Source: Pyrinomonadaceae bacterium (GTDB taxonomy: Bacteria > Acidobacteriota > Blastocatellia > Pyrinomonadales > Pyrinomonadaceae). Taken from it: DNA of 64,000 nucleotides. The position numbers and the translations under genes are program-made. The DNA is taken from assembly GCA_021228405.1 (NCBI GenBank), contig JAJQRF010000002.1, positions 372,001 to 436,000 on the forward strand. The letters are read 5' to 3'. The notes beneath the pieces are model-generated. The model was not told where the DNA came from, did no database searches, and was given only the letters and a program-made list of their open reading frames with translations. Shown in pieces: positions 25,700 through 34,940 of the stretch (its first letter is position 1; each line of letters begins with the position of its first letter).

Positions 25700-27034
25700 T
25701 TAGGAACGATTGATACCATATTTGTTCAAGTTTTTATAAAAAGTAGATCGGGGAATTCCTGATAATTTACTCGCTCTTACTATATTTCCGTTCGTTTTAT
25801 CTAAAGCCATCTGAAGATAAGATTTTTCTAATCTTTGGATTGCTTCATCCAGAGTTTCGTTGTCAGGGTTAAAAGATACCGAGCCGGATTGTTTTTTTTC
25901 TTTTATATAGACAGACTCCTGAAGTATAGCCTGGCTCAAAATATTATTAGTAGGATATGCGGCAGCTTTTCTTATAATACTCCTTAATTCTCTGACGTTT
26001 CCATACCAATGATAGGCAAATAAATCATCTAATCCGTTATCGGGTAAATTCAACGATGCTTTATGTTCTTGATTCCATTCATTAACAAAATATTCTGCAA
26101 GTAGGGGAATATCTGCCTTTCTTTCTCTTAGTTTTGGTAAGTCTATGGTCATTCCCTTGATTCTGTGATATAAATCAAGGCGAAATCGTTTTTCATCGCA
26201 TTCTATATCGAGATTGCGGTTTGTTGCCAGAATAATTCTTGCATTAATATTTTTCCATTTATTTCCTCCAACGGGACGAATTTTTTTTTCATCCAAAACT
26301 CGTAAAAGTTTTGCCTGTAAGTGCAAAGCCAGTTCACCTATTTCATCTAAAAAAATTGTTCCTTCTCCCGCGCTCGTTAATAAACCGTCGCGCCTTTTTG
26401 CATTTGTAAATGATCCCTGCTCGTGTCCAAACAATTCACTCTCAATTAATTCAGGGTTTAATTCGGCAATATTTATTGAAACAATTTCATTCAGCCTACG
26501 GTTACTTTGCCTGTGAATCTCTCGCGCAACCACCTCTTTTCCTGTTCCGGTTTCGCCTGTTATCAAAACATGTTCATTTAGAGGCGCAAGGGATGTAATA
26601 TCTTTATAAATCCTTTGCATCGGCTGTGTTGCGCCGATTAAATTACCGCATCTGGAAAGTTTAAAGTAGCGGCTCAGGATAAGTTGGGCTAAAATTCTCT
26701 CGGCTATGTGAAATGGAGTTTGGGATTCGGGTGCAATGATGTGAGTCGCCCCGCAATTGTATATTATTTTTCGATCTTGATTAGTGGTTTTTGAAGCACA
26801 AACGATCAAAGGAGTTTGTTCATCGATCAAATCGCGTAATTGCCTGGTGCGCTCTCCAATCGTCGAAACATCACGTTCAGAAGATACAAAAAAAGCTTCA
26901 CGACATCGGGTAATTTCAGACTTTTCACGCATTTGAGAATCAAATAAAACCGGATGAATATTGACCTTTTCTTCTCGGAGTCGATTTATGATCTCAGTTA
27001 GCGGAACTTCTTTAGAAGCAAATATTTTAATCAT
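25700..27034 (-). CDS. sigma-54-type AAA+ regulator with pseudo-receiver and altered GAFTGA loop
   Basis: Encodes 444 residues. Residues 1-125 resemble a receiver fold (IIYNCGATHIIAPES at the end) but lack the phosphoacceptor aspartate: the expected beta-3 end reads AFFVSSERD. The AAA+ domain has Walker A GETGTGKEVVAREIH, Walker B GTIFLDEIGELAL and an arginine-finger region FRLDLYHRI. The GAFTGA loop, which contacts sigma-54, reads GSFTNA. The C-terminus is a Fis-type HTH (NIVRASKLSGIPRSTFYKNL). It is the last gene of the island, 8 bases after the CHAT-like gene. It may control the island or its targets; whether it still works with sigma-54 is open. Confidence 0.85.
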   Translation of the reverse strand: MIKIFASKEVPLTEIINRLREEKVNIHPVLFDSQMREKSEITRCREAFFVSSERDVSTIGERTRQLRDLIDEQTPLIVCASKTTNQDRKIIYNCGATHIIAPESQTPFHIAERILAQLILSRYFKLSRCGNLIGATQPMQRIYKDITSLAPLNEHVLITGETGTGKEVVAREIHRQSNRRLNEIVSINIAELNPELIESELFGHEQGSFTNAKRRDGLLTSAGEGTIFLDEIGELALHLQAKLLRVLDEKKIRPVGGNKWKNINARIILATNRNLDIECDEKRFRLDLYHRIKGMTIDLPKLRERKADIPLLAEYFVNEWNQEHKASLNLPDNGLDDLFAYHWYGNVRELRSIIRKAAAYPTNNILSQAILQESVYIKEKKQSGSVSFNPDNETLDEAIQRLEKSYLQMALDKTNGNIVRASKLSGIPRSTFYKNLNKYGINRS

Positions 27035-27042
27035 TTTTCAAA

Positions 27043-28503
27043 TTACTCAGACAAAAAAATTTGCGGTTTGTATTTCTTTGTCAGGCTTTCCATATTTTCG
27101 CATTTCTGACGAAAGGCGGTTAAAATTTCTCTTTGATCAGCATTGGTTGTTATAGCTGCAGGAATAACGACCTCCGCTAATGACAGACAAAACTTCATAG
27201 AAACTTTTGAATTAAAACCTATAGCTGTTTTAACACCGGCTTTTACAAATTTTTTTGCAACATCTCTTGAGTTGCAGGAAAAGAAAAAGGATAATCCGAT
27301 CCACTTTCTTTTTCCTTTAAATGATCTTAACCATTCATTGGTTGCTTGATATAAACCGCCAAATTCTTGAAGACCTTTTTCATTGCCGTGTCCAAAATGA
27401 GTCCAAATTAATAAATCTTGCGGTATTGACGACAAATATTCATCCAGATTCTTTGGCGTTGCCGAAGGAAGGACATAAAGTGGGTAAATCTGTTTACCGA
27501 ACAAATTATGTATTGCCTGTGATGTTTGTGAATTAAGGAGATAATTATAAGAATGAAAATCGGATGGATCAAAACTGCTTGTCGTCAAACATTGTAATTT
27601 ATTTGACGGAAAAATTTCCTTCTTGAAGATATTCAAATTATTGTGACAAACTGATTCTTCTAATTCGTCGAAAGTAGAGTTAACCGACGGAATGCCAGCA
27701 GAAACAGGCACTGTAAATTGTGGAGCTAGTCTTTGCAAAAAATAGTGCAAATCACAAAAACCCGAAAACAACAGAACATCCGCATTCAAGTCGCGGGCAT
27801 ACTGTAGCAGATCGGGATTTGGATTGATTGAGCTTACGGCAAAAATGATTTTTGTTTTCGGACTCTCTCTGATTTTATGGTTAACTTGGTTTTTACAATT
27901 GAGCCAAAAACCATCCGTAATAACCATCAGATTAGAAGCATCACCGTTATCTTTCCTCAAAAAATTGCATAAAAAATCTTCTAATAATCCACAACTCAGT
28001 GGAATATAATACTCCCATTCGATATATTCATTTTTTAATTTATTCCAAATTACATTTCTCTGTCGTGAGTATTTTGCAAGTTCGATTAATTTATCAACAG
28101 GAATATCTAATAAGTCGTCATAGGACGATTCAAGATTGATCTGAAGAATATCATCTATACCGGAGTTGTTGATTATTTCAAACCACGGATTCAAAATTGC
28201 CTCGTTGACTACATATTGCGGTAATGTTCCCACTCTCCGGTCAATTACCAAATAAATCCTTGCTGAAAACCAAGTTTTTTGTTTAATTACTTTAAGATAC
28301 TCTTCCAACGTTTCACCTTCGAGCCACGGCGAAGAAAGAATTAAGAAAATTTCTAGTGAGCAAGGCTTGTGTTTATTTTTGGAATATTCAACTATTTTAT
28401 TTGAACATTCCCAATTACTACTATCGAACTGTTCAGTGAAATCAATCCATTCCCCGAACAATTTGAGTGAATTGCTGTATACAATTTTGACACCGATTTT
28501 CAT
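27043..28503 (-). CDS. CHAT/caspase-like putative protease
   Basis: Encodes 486 residues from ATG at 28503; an in-frame TTG at 28527 would add 8, and neither has a clear ribosome site. The N-terminal 340 residues are unassigned, with alpha/beta-type stretches (EIFLILSSPW, KIIFAVSSINPNPDLLQYARDL). The C-terminal 130 residues match the CHAT pattern: LLIWTHFGHG (His372), then WIGLSFFFSCNSRDVAKKFVKAGVKTAIGFNSKV (Cys410), the His-Cys dyad of caspase-fold peptidases followed by the typical 'aG...aig' strand. No membrane segment. It is fourth in a signalling operon, so cleavage triggered by a phosphorelay is the natural inference. Substrate unknown. Confidence 0.75.
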   Translation of the reverse strand: MKIGVKIVYSNSLKLFGEWIDFTEQFDSSNWECSNKIVEYSKNKHKPCSLEIFLILSSPWLEGETLEEYLKVIKQKTWFSARIYLVIDRRVGTLPQYVVNEAILNPWFEIINNSGIDDILQINLESSYDDLLDIPVDKLIELAKYSRQRNVIWNKLKNEYIEWEYYIPLSCGLLEDFLCNFLRKDNGDASNLMVITDGFWLNCKNQVNHKIRESPKTKIIFAVSSINPNPDLLQYARDLNADVLLFSGFCDLHYFLQRLAPQFTVPVSAGIPSVNSTFDELEESVCHNNLNIFKKEIFPSNKLQCLTTSSFDPSDFHSYNYLLNSQTSQAIHNLFGKQIYPLYVLPSATPKNLDEYLSSIPQDLLIWTHFGHGNEKGLQEFGGLYQATNEWLRSFKGKRKWIGLSFFFSCNSRDVAKKFVKAGVKTAIGFNSKVSMKFCLSLAEVVIPAAITTNADQREILTAFRQKCENMESLTKKYKPQIFLSE

Positions 28504-28538
28504 AGTTAAAGCAATTGGAAATACCAATGAGAAAAAGT

Positions 28539-30191
28539 TTATATTTTTCTGCTAAAGGGTAAAACTATTTTGATTTTATTTCCCATTTTTTCAATTAGGT
28601 CGTCAGAACATTCCGCTATTTGCCCCTGATATTTTTCTTCGATGAGTATTTGTGATAAATACAAAGCTAGATATAATCCGGGTTTGTGTTTTTCATCGAT
28701 GATAGGAACCGCCTGAGTAAATGGCTTAAACAAATCTTTGCGTAATTCTTTTGGAAAGCGGTAACTGTTATCTTCAAATATGATCGCTGACGTTTCATCA
28801 GTTTCAAAGCATTTAACCGTTATCGAGTATGTGTAATTTGCAGGAATTTCAAATTTACGCCGCACAAACCAATTTAATATTCGTAGAGTGATAAGCAAAA
28901 AGTCTTCTTTTGCACCTTTAATCTCACAATCGCCTTCAATGAAAAAGTTAATATTATTTAATTTATATTCCGAAGAGAGTTCTTCCCATGCAACTTTAAG
29001 CAATTCCGTCATCTGAAAAATTTCTAAATTTTCAGATGAATAGTTTTTATTGGAGATCGGTTCCAGAAGTCTGCCAGTTTGATATAAGTCTTCTGCTAAT
29101 GCTCTGATCGTCCGATATGTCGGATTTTCTAAATTCTCACCTGCTAAAGCAGCATTTTCAAGAATAAAAAGTTGTTCCTGTCCGACCTTTTGGCAAAAGG
29201 TCGCCATCTTATCGATCGTCGTTTTTCTTTCACTGTCATTTCTATGCCAACGGGCTATTATCTCGCTTAAAAAGGCGATGGCAGTCGGATTCACATACTT
29301 ATTTAATAATTTCCCTAATTCTTTAGGTGATTCCGAATAGGGTTCATTGCTATCTAAAAGACCGACCGTTAGACGAAAAGCTCCAGCTAGAGGCAATGAT
29401 AGAAAAACCGCATCCTCTAAACTTTTAATTTCGCTACCATTTAAGTTGCTTTTATCGGTTTTGAGAAGACCAATCATTGATTCGTCTAATATGAACGGCT
29501 CTGAAATGTCGGCATTCGTAAACATAAAAGATAATATCTGCTCATAAACTATATCTTCTCCAAACGGCAAATTTGCCGTTCCTCCCAGACAATTTTGGGC
29601 GTGTAACGGTTCGGTAAGACTGTTGATTCTCGAAAGCAGTAACAGAAAAGGTGTCCCCAAACAGGCTCTGAATTCCTCTCCAAGAATTTCCCGACAGAAA
29701 TTTTCGTAAAGCTCAGTTTCAGTTTGACTTACCTTTACGACTTTCTCTATTTTATCCGCCAGATTTTTACTGTTGGATAAAGTCCTTTTTATAGACAGGG
29801 CGCGAAGGTGAGTGATAATTTTTTCATCCGGACTATCGCTTTTTCGTAAATACGAAGCGACACCTAATTTGAGGGCTTTTTCATAATATTCCAATATGTG
29901 TGGATAAGCCGTAAAAATTATAACTTCCGGCTTCATAAAATCGCTTCGCGTTATATTTTTTTGAAAATATTCTATAATCAGGTCTGCGCCGGTAACGCTT
30001 CCCGCGAGCGGATCTTTCTCGAGATTCATATCTACCAGACATACATCGAAATCCCCCTCACCATTAAGTATTTCTCGGGCTTTTTTGACGGTTCCGGCAA
30101 CATCTACTAAAAAGCCTCGCGATTCGAGCTTCATTCTTATTCCGTCCGTCGATCTATCCTCAATAATTAAAAATCTTTTAGTCTTTTTCAT
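28539..30191 (-). CDS. response regulator with receiver domain and degenerate GHKL-type C-terminus
   Basis: Encodes 550 residues. Receiver domain 1-130 is complete: E11/D12, phosphoacceptor D54 (CLVDMNL), T94 (FTAY) and K117 (YLRKSDS). A middle region of about 250 residues is unassigned and helical. The C-terminal part resembles a histidine-kinase ATPase fold (LLITLRILNWFVRRKF, EDNSYRFPKELRKDLFKPFTQAVP, GLYLALYLSQILIEEKYQGQI) but lacks the N-box asparagine pattern and DxGxG, so ATP binding is doubtful. AAGGA lies upstream of the ATG. It is probably phosphorylated by the upstream kinase; its output may be binding to the CHAT-like or AAA+ protein. Confidence 0.8.
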   Translation of the reverse strand: MKKTKRFLIIEDRSTDGIRMKLESRGFLVDVAGTVKKAREILNGEGDFDVCLVDMNLEKDPLAGSVTGADLIIEYFQKNITRSDFMKPEVIIFTAYPHILEYYEKALKLGVASYLRKSDSPDEKIITHLRALSIKRTLSNSKNLADKIEKVVKVSQTETELYENFCREILGEEFRACLGTPFLLLLSRINSLTEPLHAQNCLGGTANLPFGEDIVYEQILSFMFTNADISEPFILDESMIGLLKTDKSNLNGSEIKSLEDAVFLSLPLAGAFRLTVGLLDSNEPYSESPKELGKLLNKYVNPTAIAFLSEIIARWHRNDSERKTTIDKMATFCQKVGQEQLFILENAALAGENLENPTYRTIRALAEDLYQTGRLLEPISNKNYSSENLEIFQMTELLKVAWEELSSEYKLNNINFFIEGDCEIKGAKEDFLLITLRILNWFVRRKFEIPANYTYSITVKCFETDETSAIIFEDNSYRFPKELRKDLFKPFTQAVPIIDEKHKPGLYLALYLSQILIEEKYQGQIAECSDDLIEKMGNKIKIVLPFSRKI

Positions 30192-30213
30192 TTTACTGTT
30201 GTCCTTATCTTAA

Positions 30214-33200
30214 TTAAATTTTTACCGCTTTAGGGAAACCTAATCTAAACTCTGTATGACCGGCTTTCGATAATTTCAATTCTATGTGACTGCCGTTTTC
30301 AACCAAGCTTCTTTTAACTAAGTACAAGCCCCAGCCTGTTCCGTTGGATTTTGTAGTTACACCAAAATCGAAAATATTATGTTGTATTTCCATAGGGATT
30401 CCGTTTCCGTTATCGGTGAAAATACAGACAATCGAATTTTCTTCTTCTCTTGCATCAATTTGAATTAACCGTTTGTCGGATTCACAGAATTTCAGAGAAT
30501 CTTTCGCATTACCTATTAAATTGGCAAGTGATAAAGCAACAATGTGAAACGGAACATCTATTGTATACTTAGGATCTAAGTTTATTTTTATTTCAATTCC
30601 GTTTTCAGTTAAGATCGAATGGAACAAGTTTTCACAATCTTCAGCCGCCTTCAATAAAGAGCAAGGTCGTTCACTGCTAAAGCGGGTAAAATCGATTATT
30701 GCATTCGTAAGCTCAAGCATTTTCTCACTCGAAGCGGATAAATCATCAATCAACTTTTCATACTCAGCAGTTTTTTTCATCGCCGTATTTGCATCCTTAT
30801 CCATTGCGCATAATTTACCGTATAGAATAGCTTCGTGTAAGGTTGAAAATCCGGACTCACGCTCACGCATCATATTAATAAGCTGGTGCATGATAGTCGC
30901 GCTGGTAATAGATGTAGTTAACATTACCTGATAATTGATATTTTCAAGATGTTTTTGTTGAGCTTGCAGTTTAGTAAGCACTTTAGCGGCAAGATCGCCT
31001 AATCTTAGCAAGTAAATTTTCCAGGGCGATTCAAAACTTAACTCAAAACCGAAGCGTGGATTTTGAACGCCGAACCAAAGCATTTCATCGCGCTGAGGAA
31101 GACGTAGTGTAATTATGTGATGAGTGTATGTATCTTTTACAGGATTTGCACAAAGAACTTTGTTTTCCTGCATTGTGAGGATTTCCCAATTAGCTTTAAC
31201 AAGTTGAATGTGTTCTTCTTTACCGAGAAAATCGCCCATATTTTCCGGATTTGTTCCGACGGTCCAGAATAATTCCGCTTCTGAAGCAGATTTTTTTATT
31301 GTTCTGAACCAATCATTGATGGAGAGCGGTTCCCGACTCAATTCCAAACCTAACTGATTTAAGTTTTTATTCAGATAATAACCAGCCGAATTTACAATAG
31401 TATCGGAAACGACGGCAGCTATAGCCCGCCGATTTTGTGAATAAACCCCCAAAGTCGGAAAAGCTAAATCGTCTTCATCTTTTTTAATAAGTAAGTGCAT
31501 TCTGCCGAAAGGTCGCTGGACTTCGATCTCATCGCTTTCTTTCATCTGCACCTCTAGTGTTGATGACTTTACCTTCAAATTTTTATCTTGTGATATATAG
31601 GTCTTCTTGTTGAAATTCTTGCGATGTAAATCAATTATGTCTTCCAAATCGTCTTTGTATTCCGGTGCGGAAATGTAATATTCCTTTATCTGAAACCCTA
31701 TATCGCCCTTAATCACAATCCCCAAAGGAGATAGAATTTCGTAAATATTCTCGGTAATTTTCACTATCGTGTCCGAACCGTTTTTTAGCCCATTGCCTTG
31801 CAATTTAGCGCATTGATAAGTCGCCTCTTCGAGAGCCATCGCTTCGCGGTGAGTTTGAACAATTATCGAGATTCTTTCCGCGTAATGAAACAATTGCTGA
31901 ACAACGACGGTCATTTGAGCGGCAAATTCGTTCATCTCTGCTTCCAAACAACCTATGATTGCCCCGTTATATAAAATTCGCGACCTGACCTGACATCTTT
32001 TAAGTTTATTAGTAAATAAGAATTTCGACTTGGTAAAAATAAACTTTATTAAAGATTCGCCGTCGTTTTTCTCGGGCAATTCATTTTCGAACATTTTCTT
32101 TATCTCGGGAAAGTTCTTGAGCGGTTTGCGGGAATTATTATGTTTAGCAGACTTACTCCATTTTATTACTAAAACTTCAGAAGCGTTCACTTTCGGGAGT
32201 CTGATATACAAAGTTACGGACTCGGCGTGCAATCCCTCTCCGATAGCACGTGAAACACTATCACCTGTAAGAAAAGGCTTTCTTCGATAATTGACTTCGT
32301 TAACCGTATCTCTGACGTATCGAAAAATTTCCAAGCCCCTGTAAGACAAATAGTAGATCGCCAAAAATAAAAAAAGATTGCCTGCCGAGGAAATATAATA
32401 CAGACCGTTTCGATACGGTTCGATCGAAGCCATATCAGGCAAAATTTCAGTTGCGTTGAAAATCACGATCGCTAACTGAGTACAAACACACCAGGGAAAG
32501 ACTATGCCGCACATATATGATATTAGGTTTCTTTTAAGGAAAAAGAGATTCATTGATAAAGCAATCCCCAGAAAAAACAGGCTGGCAACCGTAAGAAGAG
32601 CATCCGGTATCATAGAAGCTATTCTCAGTATTTCGCAGTTGTCAGGAAAAAACAGTGCGGCGGCGGAAATCACTAGTGCGGAGGTTCCCCAAATCTTAAA
32701 AGCAGAAGGCAATCGTTTTACCTGATGATAAAACGAAATTAAAATCTGTTCGTAAATTGAGTTGAAAATCTTACATATAGTCGCGAGAACACCTATCCTT
32801 TCGTCCTTACTCTTCTCAATATCATCTTTATCCTCCTGACTTTCAACCTTTTTTTCTTCCGGTTTCATATTTTTCCCGAATAGTTCAAAGGTTGCCAATA
32901 ATACCAACCAGTTATTTACAACGGACAAGCCAATGGTAATGAAGCTGATAATCTTTTCGATAATGAAATAACTTGTAGGCGTAATATATTGGTAAACTTC
33001 CTGTTTCGGAACTTGTTTCTCAAAAATGATTCTATTTGCTTCGTTTATATCCGCAATATAATTAAGACCTGCAAATAAGAAACTCATCAGAGCAAATGTG
33101 GCAAAAAACCAGCCTAAGAGTCGAACCCACCGCCCCGGAATCAATACTCGAGAATTGGTATAAAGAGTTAAAGCACAAATCAAATAGCCCGTGCCTACAA

Positions 33201-33222
33201 TTATCTGAATATTAGAATCCAT
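30214..33222 (-). CDS. polytopic membrane sensor histidine kinase
   Basis: Encodes 1002 residues. The start at 33222 has AGGAAGGA eight bases upstream inside the end of the previous gene; the frame runs open to 33273. About eight membrane helices occupy residues 5-330. Then come GAF-like regions (to about 760), an unusual dimerisation helix with candidate phosphoacceptor His779 (ATIMHQLINMM), and an HATPase domain with N box LIGNAKDSL (N905), G1 TDNGNGIP, F box FDFGVTTK and G2 GTGWGLY. It therefore looks catalytically competent. It likely senses a membrane or envelope signal and phosphorylates the next protein. The ligand is unknown. Confidence 0.85.
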   Translation of the reverse strand: MDSNIQIIVGTGYLICALTLYTNSRVLIPGRWVRLLGWFFATFALMSFLFAGLNYIADINEANRIIFEKQVPKQEVYQYITPTSYFIIEKIISFITIGLSVVNNWLVLLATFELFGKNMKPEEKKVESQEDKDDIEKSKDERIGVLATICKIFNSIYEQILISFYHQVKRLPSAFKIWGTSALVISAAALFFPDNCEILRIASMIPDALLTVASLFFLGIALSMNLFFLKRNLISYMCGIVFPWCVCTQLAIVIFNATEILPDMASIEPYRNGLYYISSAGNLFLFLAIYYLSYRGLEIFRYVRDTVNEVNYRRKPFLTGDSVSRAIGEGLHAESVTLYIRLPKVNASEVLVIKWSKSAKHNNSRKPLKNFPEIKKMFENELPEKNDGESLIKFIFTKSKFLFTNKLKRCQVRSRILYNGAIIGCLEAEMNEFAAQMTVVVQQLFHYAERISIIVQTHREAMALEEATYQCAKLQGNGLKNGSDTIVKITENIYEILSPLGIVIKGDIGFQIKEYYISAPEYKDDLEDIIDLHRKNFNKKTYISQDKNLKVKSSTLEVQMKESDEIEVQRPFGRMHLLIKKDEDDLAFPTLGVYSQNRRAIAAVVSDTIVNSAGYYLNKNLNQLGLELSREPLSINDWFRTIKKSASEAELFWTVGTNPENMGDFLGKEEHIQLVKANWEILTMQENKVLCANPVKDTYTHHIITLRLPQRDEMLWFGVQNPRFGFELSFESPWKIYLLRLGDLAAKVLTKLQAQQKHLENINYQVMLTTSITSATIMHQLINMMRERESGFSTLHEAILYGKLCAMDKDANTAMKKTAEYEKLIDDLSASSEKMLELTNAIIDFTRFSSERPCSLLKAAEDCENLFHSILTENGIEIKINLDPKYTIDVPFHIVALSLANLIGNAKDSLKFCESDKRLIQIDAREEENSIVCIFTDNGNGIPMEIQHNIFDFGVTTKSNGTGWGLYLVKRSLVENGSHIELKLSKAGHTEFRLGFPKAVKI

Positions 33223-33227
33223 AAAAT

Positions 33228-34568
33228 TTATCCTTCCTGTTTCCAAGTATCTGAATTCGACCCTATTTGCCAACTAGCCAGAGTAACAACAGGATTATTC
33301 CATTCATTAAGTCCGGCGTGAACAACATCGGTTTGCGAATCATTTTTGATCCGGACAAAAGTCGGGCGTAGAAATCCTTTATCCGTCCCCGTTTCCAGTT
33401 CCACTAAAAAATCTTCCCAACTTTCCACAGAGTCTTTACTATTCGGAAGACATAGTAATCTTCCCCAAGTCCCGCTATTCAAATACAAACCTTTTCCGTC
33501 TTTGACAAGGTAAATTTTCGCCGAGTGCGTATGTCCGTGAACTACTGCCGATATTTGTTGCGAGTCGATGTATTTATTTAAGAAATCAGACTTAAACTTG
33601 TTTCTTTCCGGGACTTCGATAGCAAATGAAGAATCCTGCTCCGAAACGGTTTTTAATTGTTTGATCAATTTTCTTAAATCTTTTTTCGTCGATGTTCCGG
33701 GATTATTAATCTCTTGATTGCGCCAGACTGAAAATTCATCGGTCAGATCGGCATGGTGATATGTATCCCCTAAGATCATTTCACTATGTAAAGTCATAAT
33801 TAAATTTCTTTTCAACCAATTGGTTCCAGCGGAAATTCCATTAAGCAATACTTTCTGCAGCATTCGACGTTGTTCAATGTTTAGCTCTTGCCGAGCAAAC
33901 GTCCAAGCCAACGGGAAAGTCGCTTCGGTAATCGGTTTCAGAAGGTCTATCCAAGGATATTTCTTACGTAGGGGATTTAGATTTTCTACCAGATAGCTTC
34001 CGGGAGGCGCGTTATAAGAGTCGTTTTCAATCAAACGGCTTGAGTAATTTATCGAATTTTGGAGTTTTCCGTAATCAATTCTGTTCCAATCGTCGAATAA
34101 ATCTCCGTGTTCAATTAAAATGCACTTTTTTCCAACACTAACCGTTAGTGCATTTCCACTTACTAGCCAGCGAATATTCGGAGAAAAATTATTCAGCCTT
34201 AATCTGTCTTCAAAAACTGCCTGAACTTCAGGTAAGGCAACTTCAGGATCGTGATTGCCGCCGAGAATAAAGAGTTGATGTCTGTTTGAGTTGGTAATTT
34301 TGGCTAACGCATCGAAGACTTCGGGATGATTTTCGATAATTTTTATAGCTTTCTGAGATGATTCTTTTAGGGAAGTAATTTCACCTCCATTTTCTCCGAC
34401 CAGAAAATCAAATATGTCGCCATTAAGAACCAAAAAACTGTCTTTGGCTTCTGAATATACCCAAGTTAAAAATTCAGCCAGTTCAGAATCCGCTCGAAAT
34501 AAGCCGCAATTTCTTTCAGCAGCCAGATGCAAATCACTAATAACTATTAAATCTGATGTTTTTCTCAT
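33228..34568 (-). CDS. calcineurin-like metallophosphoesterase
   Basis: Encodes 446 residues. All hallmark motifs are present: VISDLHL (DxH), LNGDIFDFL (GD), LGGNHDPE (GNHD) and VVHGHTHSAKIYL (GHTH), which bind a dinuclear metal centre. A long insertion between GNHD and GHTH (about 200 residues) sets it apart from UDP-2,3-diacylglucosamine hydrolases and Mre11. No signal peptide, so cytoplasmic. It is the first gene of the five-gene island, 5 bases before the kinase start. The substrate (nucleotide second messenger, nucleic acid or phosphoprotein) cannot be told. Confidence 0.85.
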   Translation of the reverse strand: MRKTSDLIVISDLHLAAERNCGLFRADSELAEFLTWVYSEAKDSFLVLNGDIFDFLVGENGGEITSLKESSQKAIKIIENHPEVFDALAKITNSNRHQLFILGGNHDPEVALPEVQAVFEDRLRLNNFSPNIRWLVSGNALTVSVGKKCILIEHGDLFDDWNRIDYGKLQNSINYSSRLIENDSYNAPPGSYLVENLNPLRKKYPWIDLLKPITEATFPLAWTFARQELNIEQRRMLQKVLLNGISAGTNWLKRNLIMTLHSEMILGDTYHHADLTDEFSVWRNQEINNPGTSTKKDLRKLIKQLKTVSEQDSSFAIEVPERNKFKSDFLNKYIDSQQISAVVHGHTHSAKIYLVKDGKGLYLNSGTWGRLLCLPNSKDSVESWEDFLVELETGTDKGFLRPTFVRIKNDSQTDVVHAGLNEWNNPVVTLASWQIGSNSDTWKQEG

Positions 34569-34940
34569 AACAAGTCTTTAGCAAATTCTGATGCTTCCAA
34601 TGACTATCCTGCTCAGGTAGCGTTTTTCATTAAAAAGATTTTATCTATTAACAGTTTTACTTCAGAAAAAAGGCGGAAAATTTTTTCTTCAAAAGTTCCA
34701 GTCCTCATCTATCCTTTATTTTCTATAGTGGACTAAGCACTTGTTATGCCAGTATTGAATTTCTATGCTTTAAGACAGACTTCTATCCTCACTATGTTCA
34801 AATACAGAGATTTTATGTTTCTAAAATGAACATATTGACCAGAAAACTTGTAATCTTCACCTTTGCGGGAAACTCTTTAAGCAATGTTGTGTTATAGGTG
34901 TGATTCTCGATTTTATATTTTTCGTCCTTTTTATAGGTTT
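34569..34940. other. 372-base AT-rich intergenic region upstream of the island
   Basis: It separates the island from the lipase-like gene; both are on the minus strand. It should hold the island promoter, but I find no convincing -35/-10 pair or sigma-54 site on the minus strand. Short similar phrases (TCTATCCT twice, near 34710 and 34790) recur. No open reading frame of note and no terminator with a T tract are seen. Confidence 0.4.

Noticed and set aside
34870-34905. A sigma-54-like box upstream of the island on the minus strand (TAACAC ... TTGCT)
   Set aside because: The GG of the -24 element is missing and the spacing is one base short, so it is not a convincing sigma-54 site.
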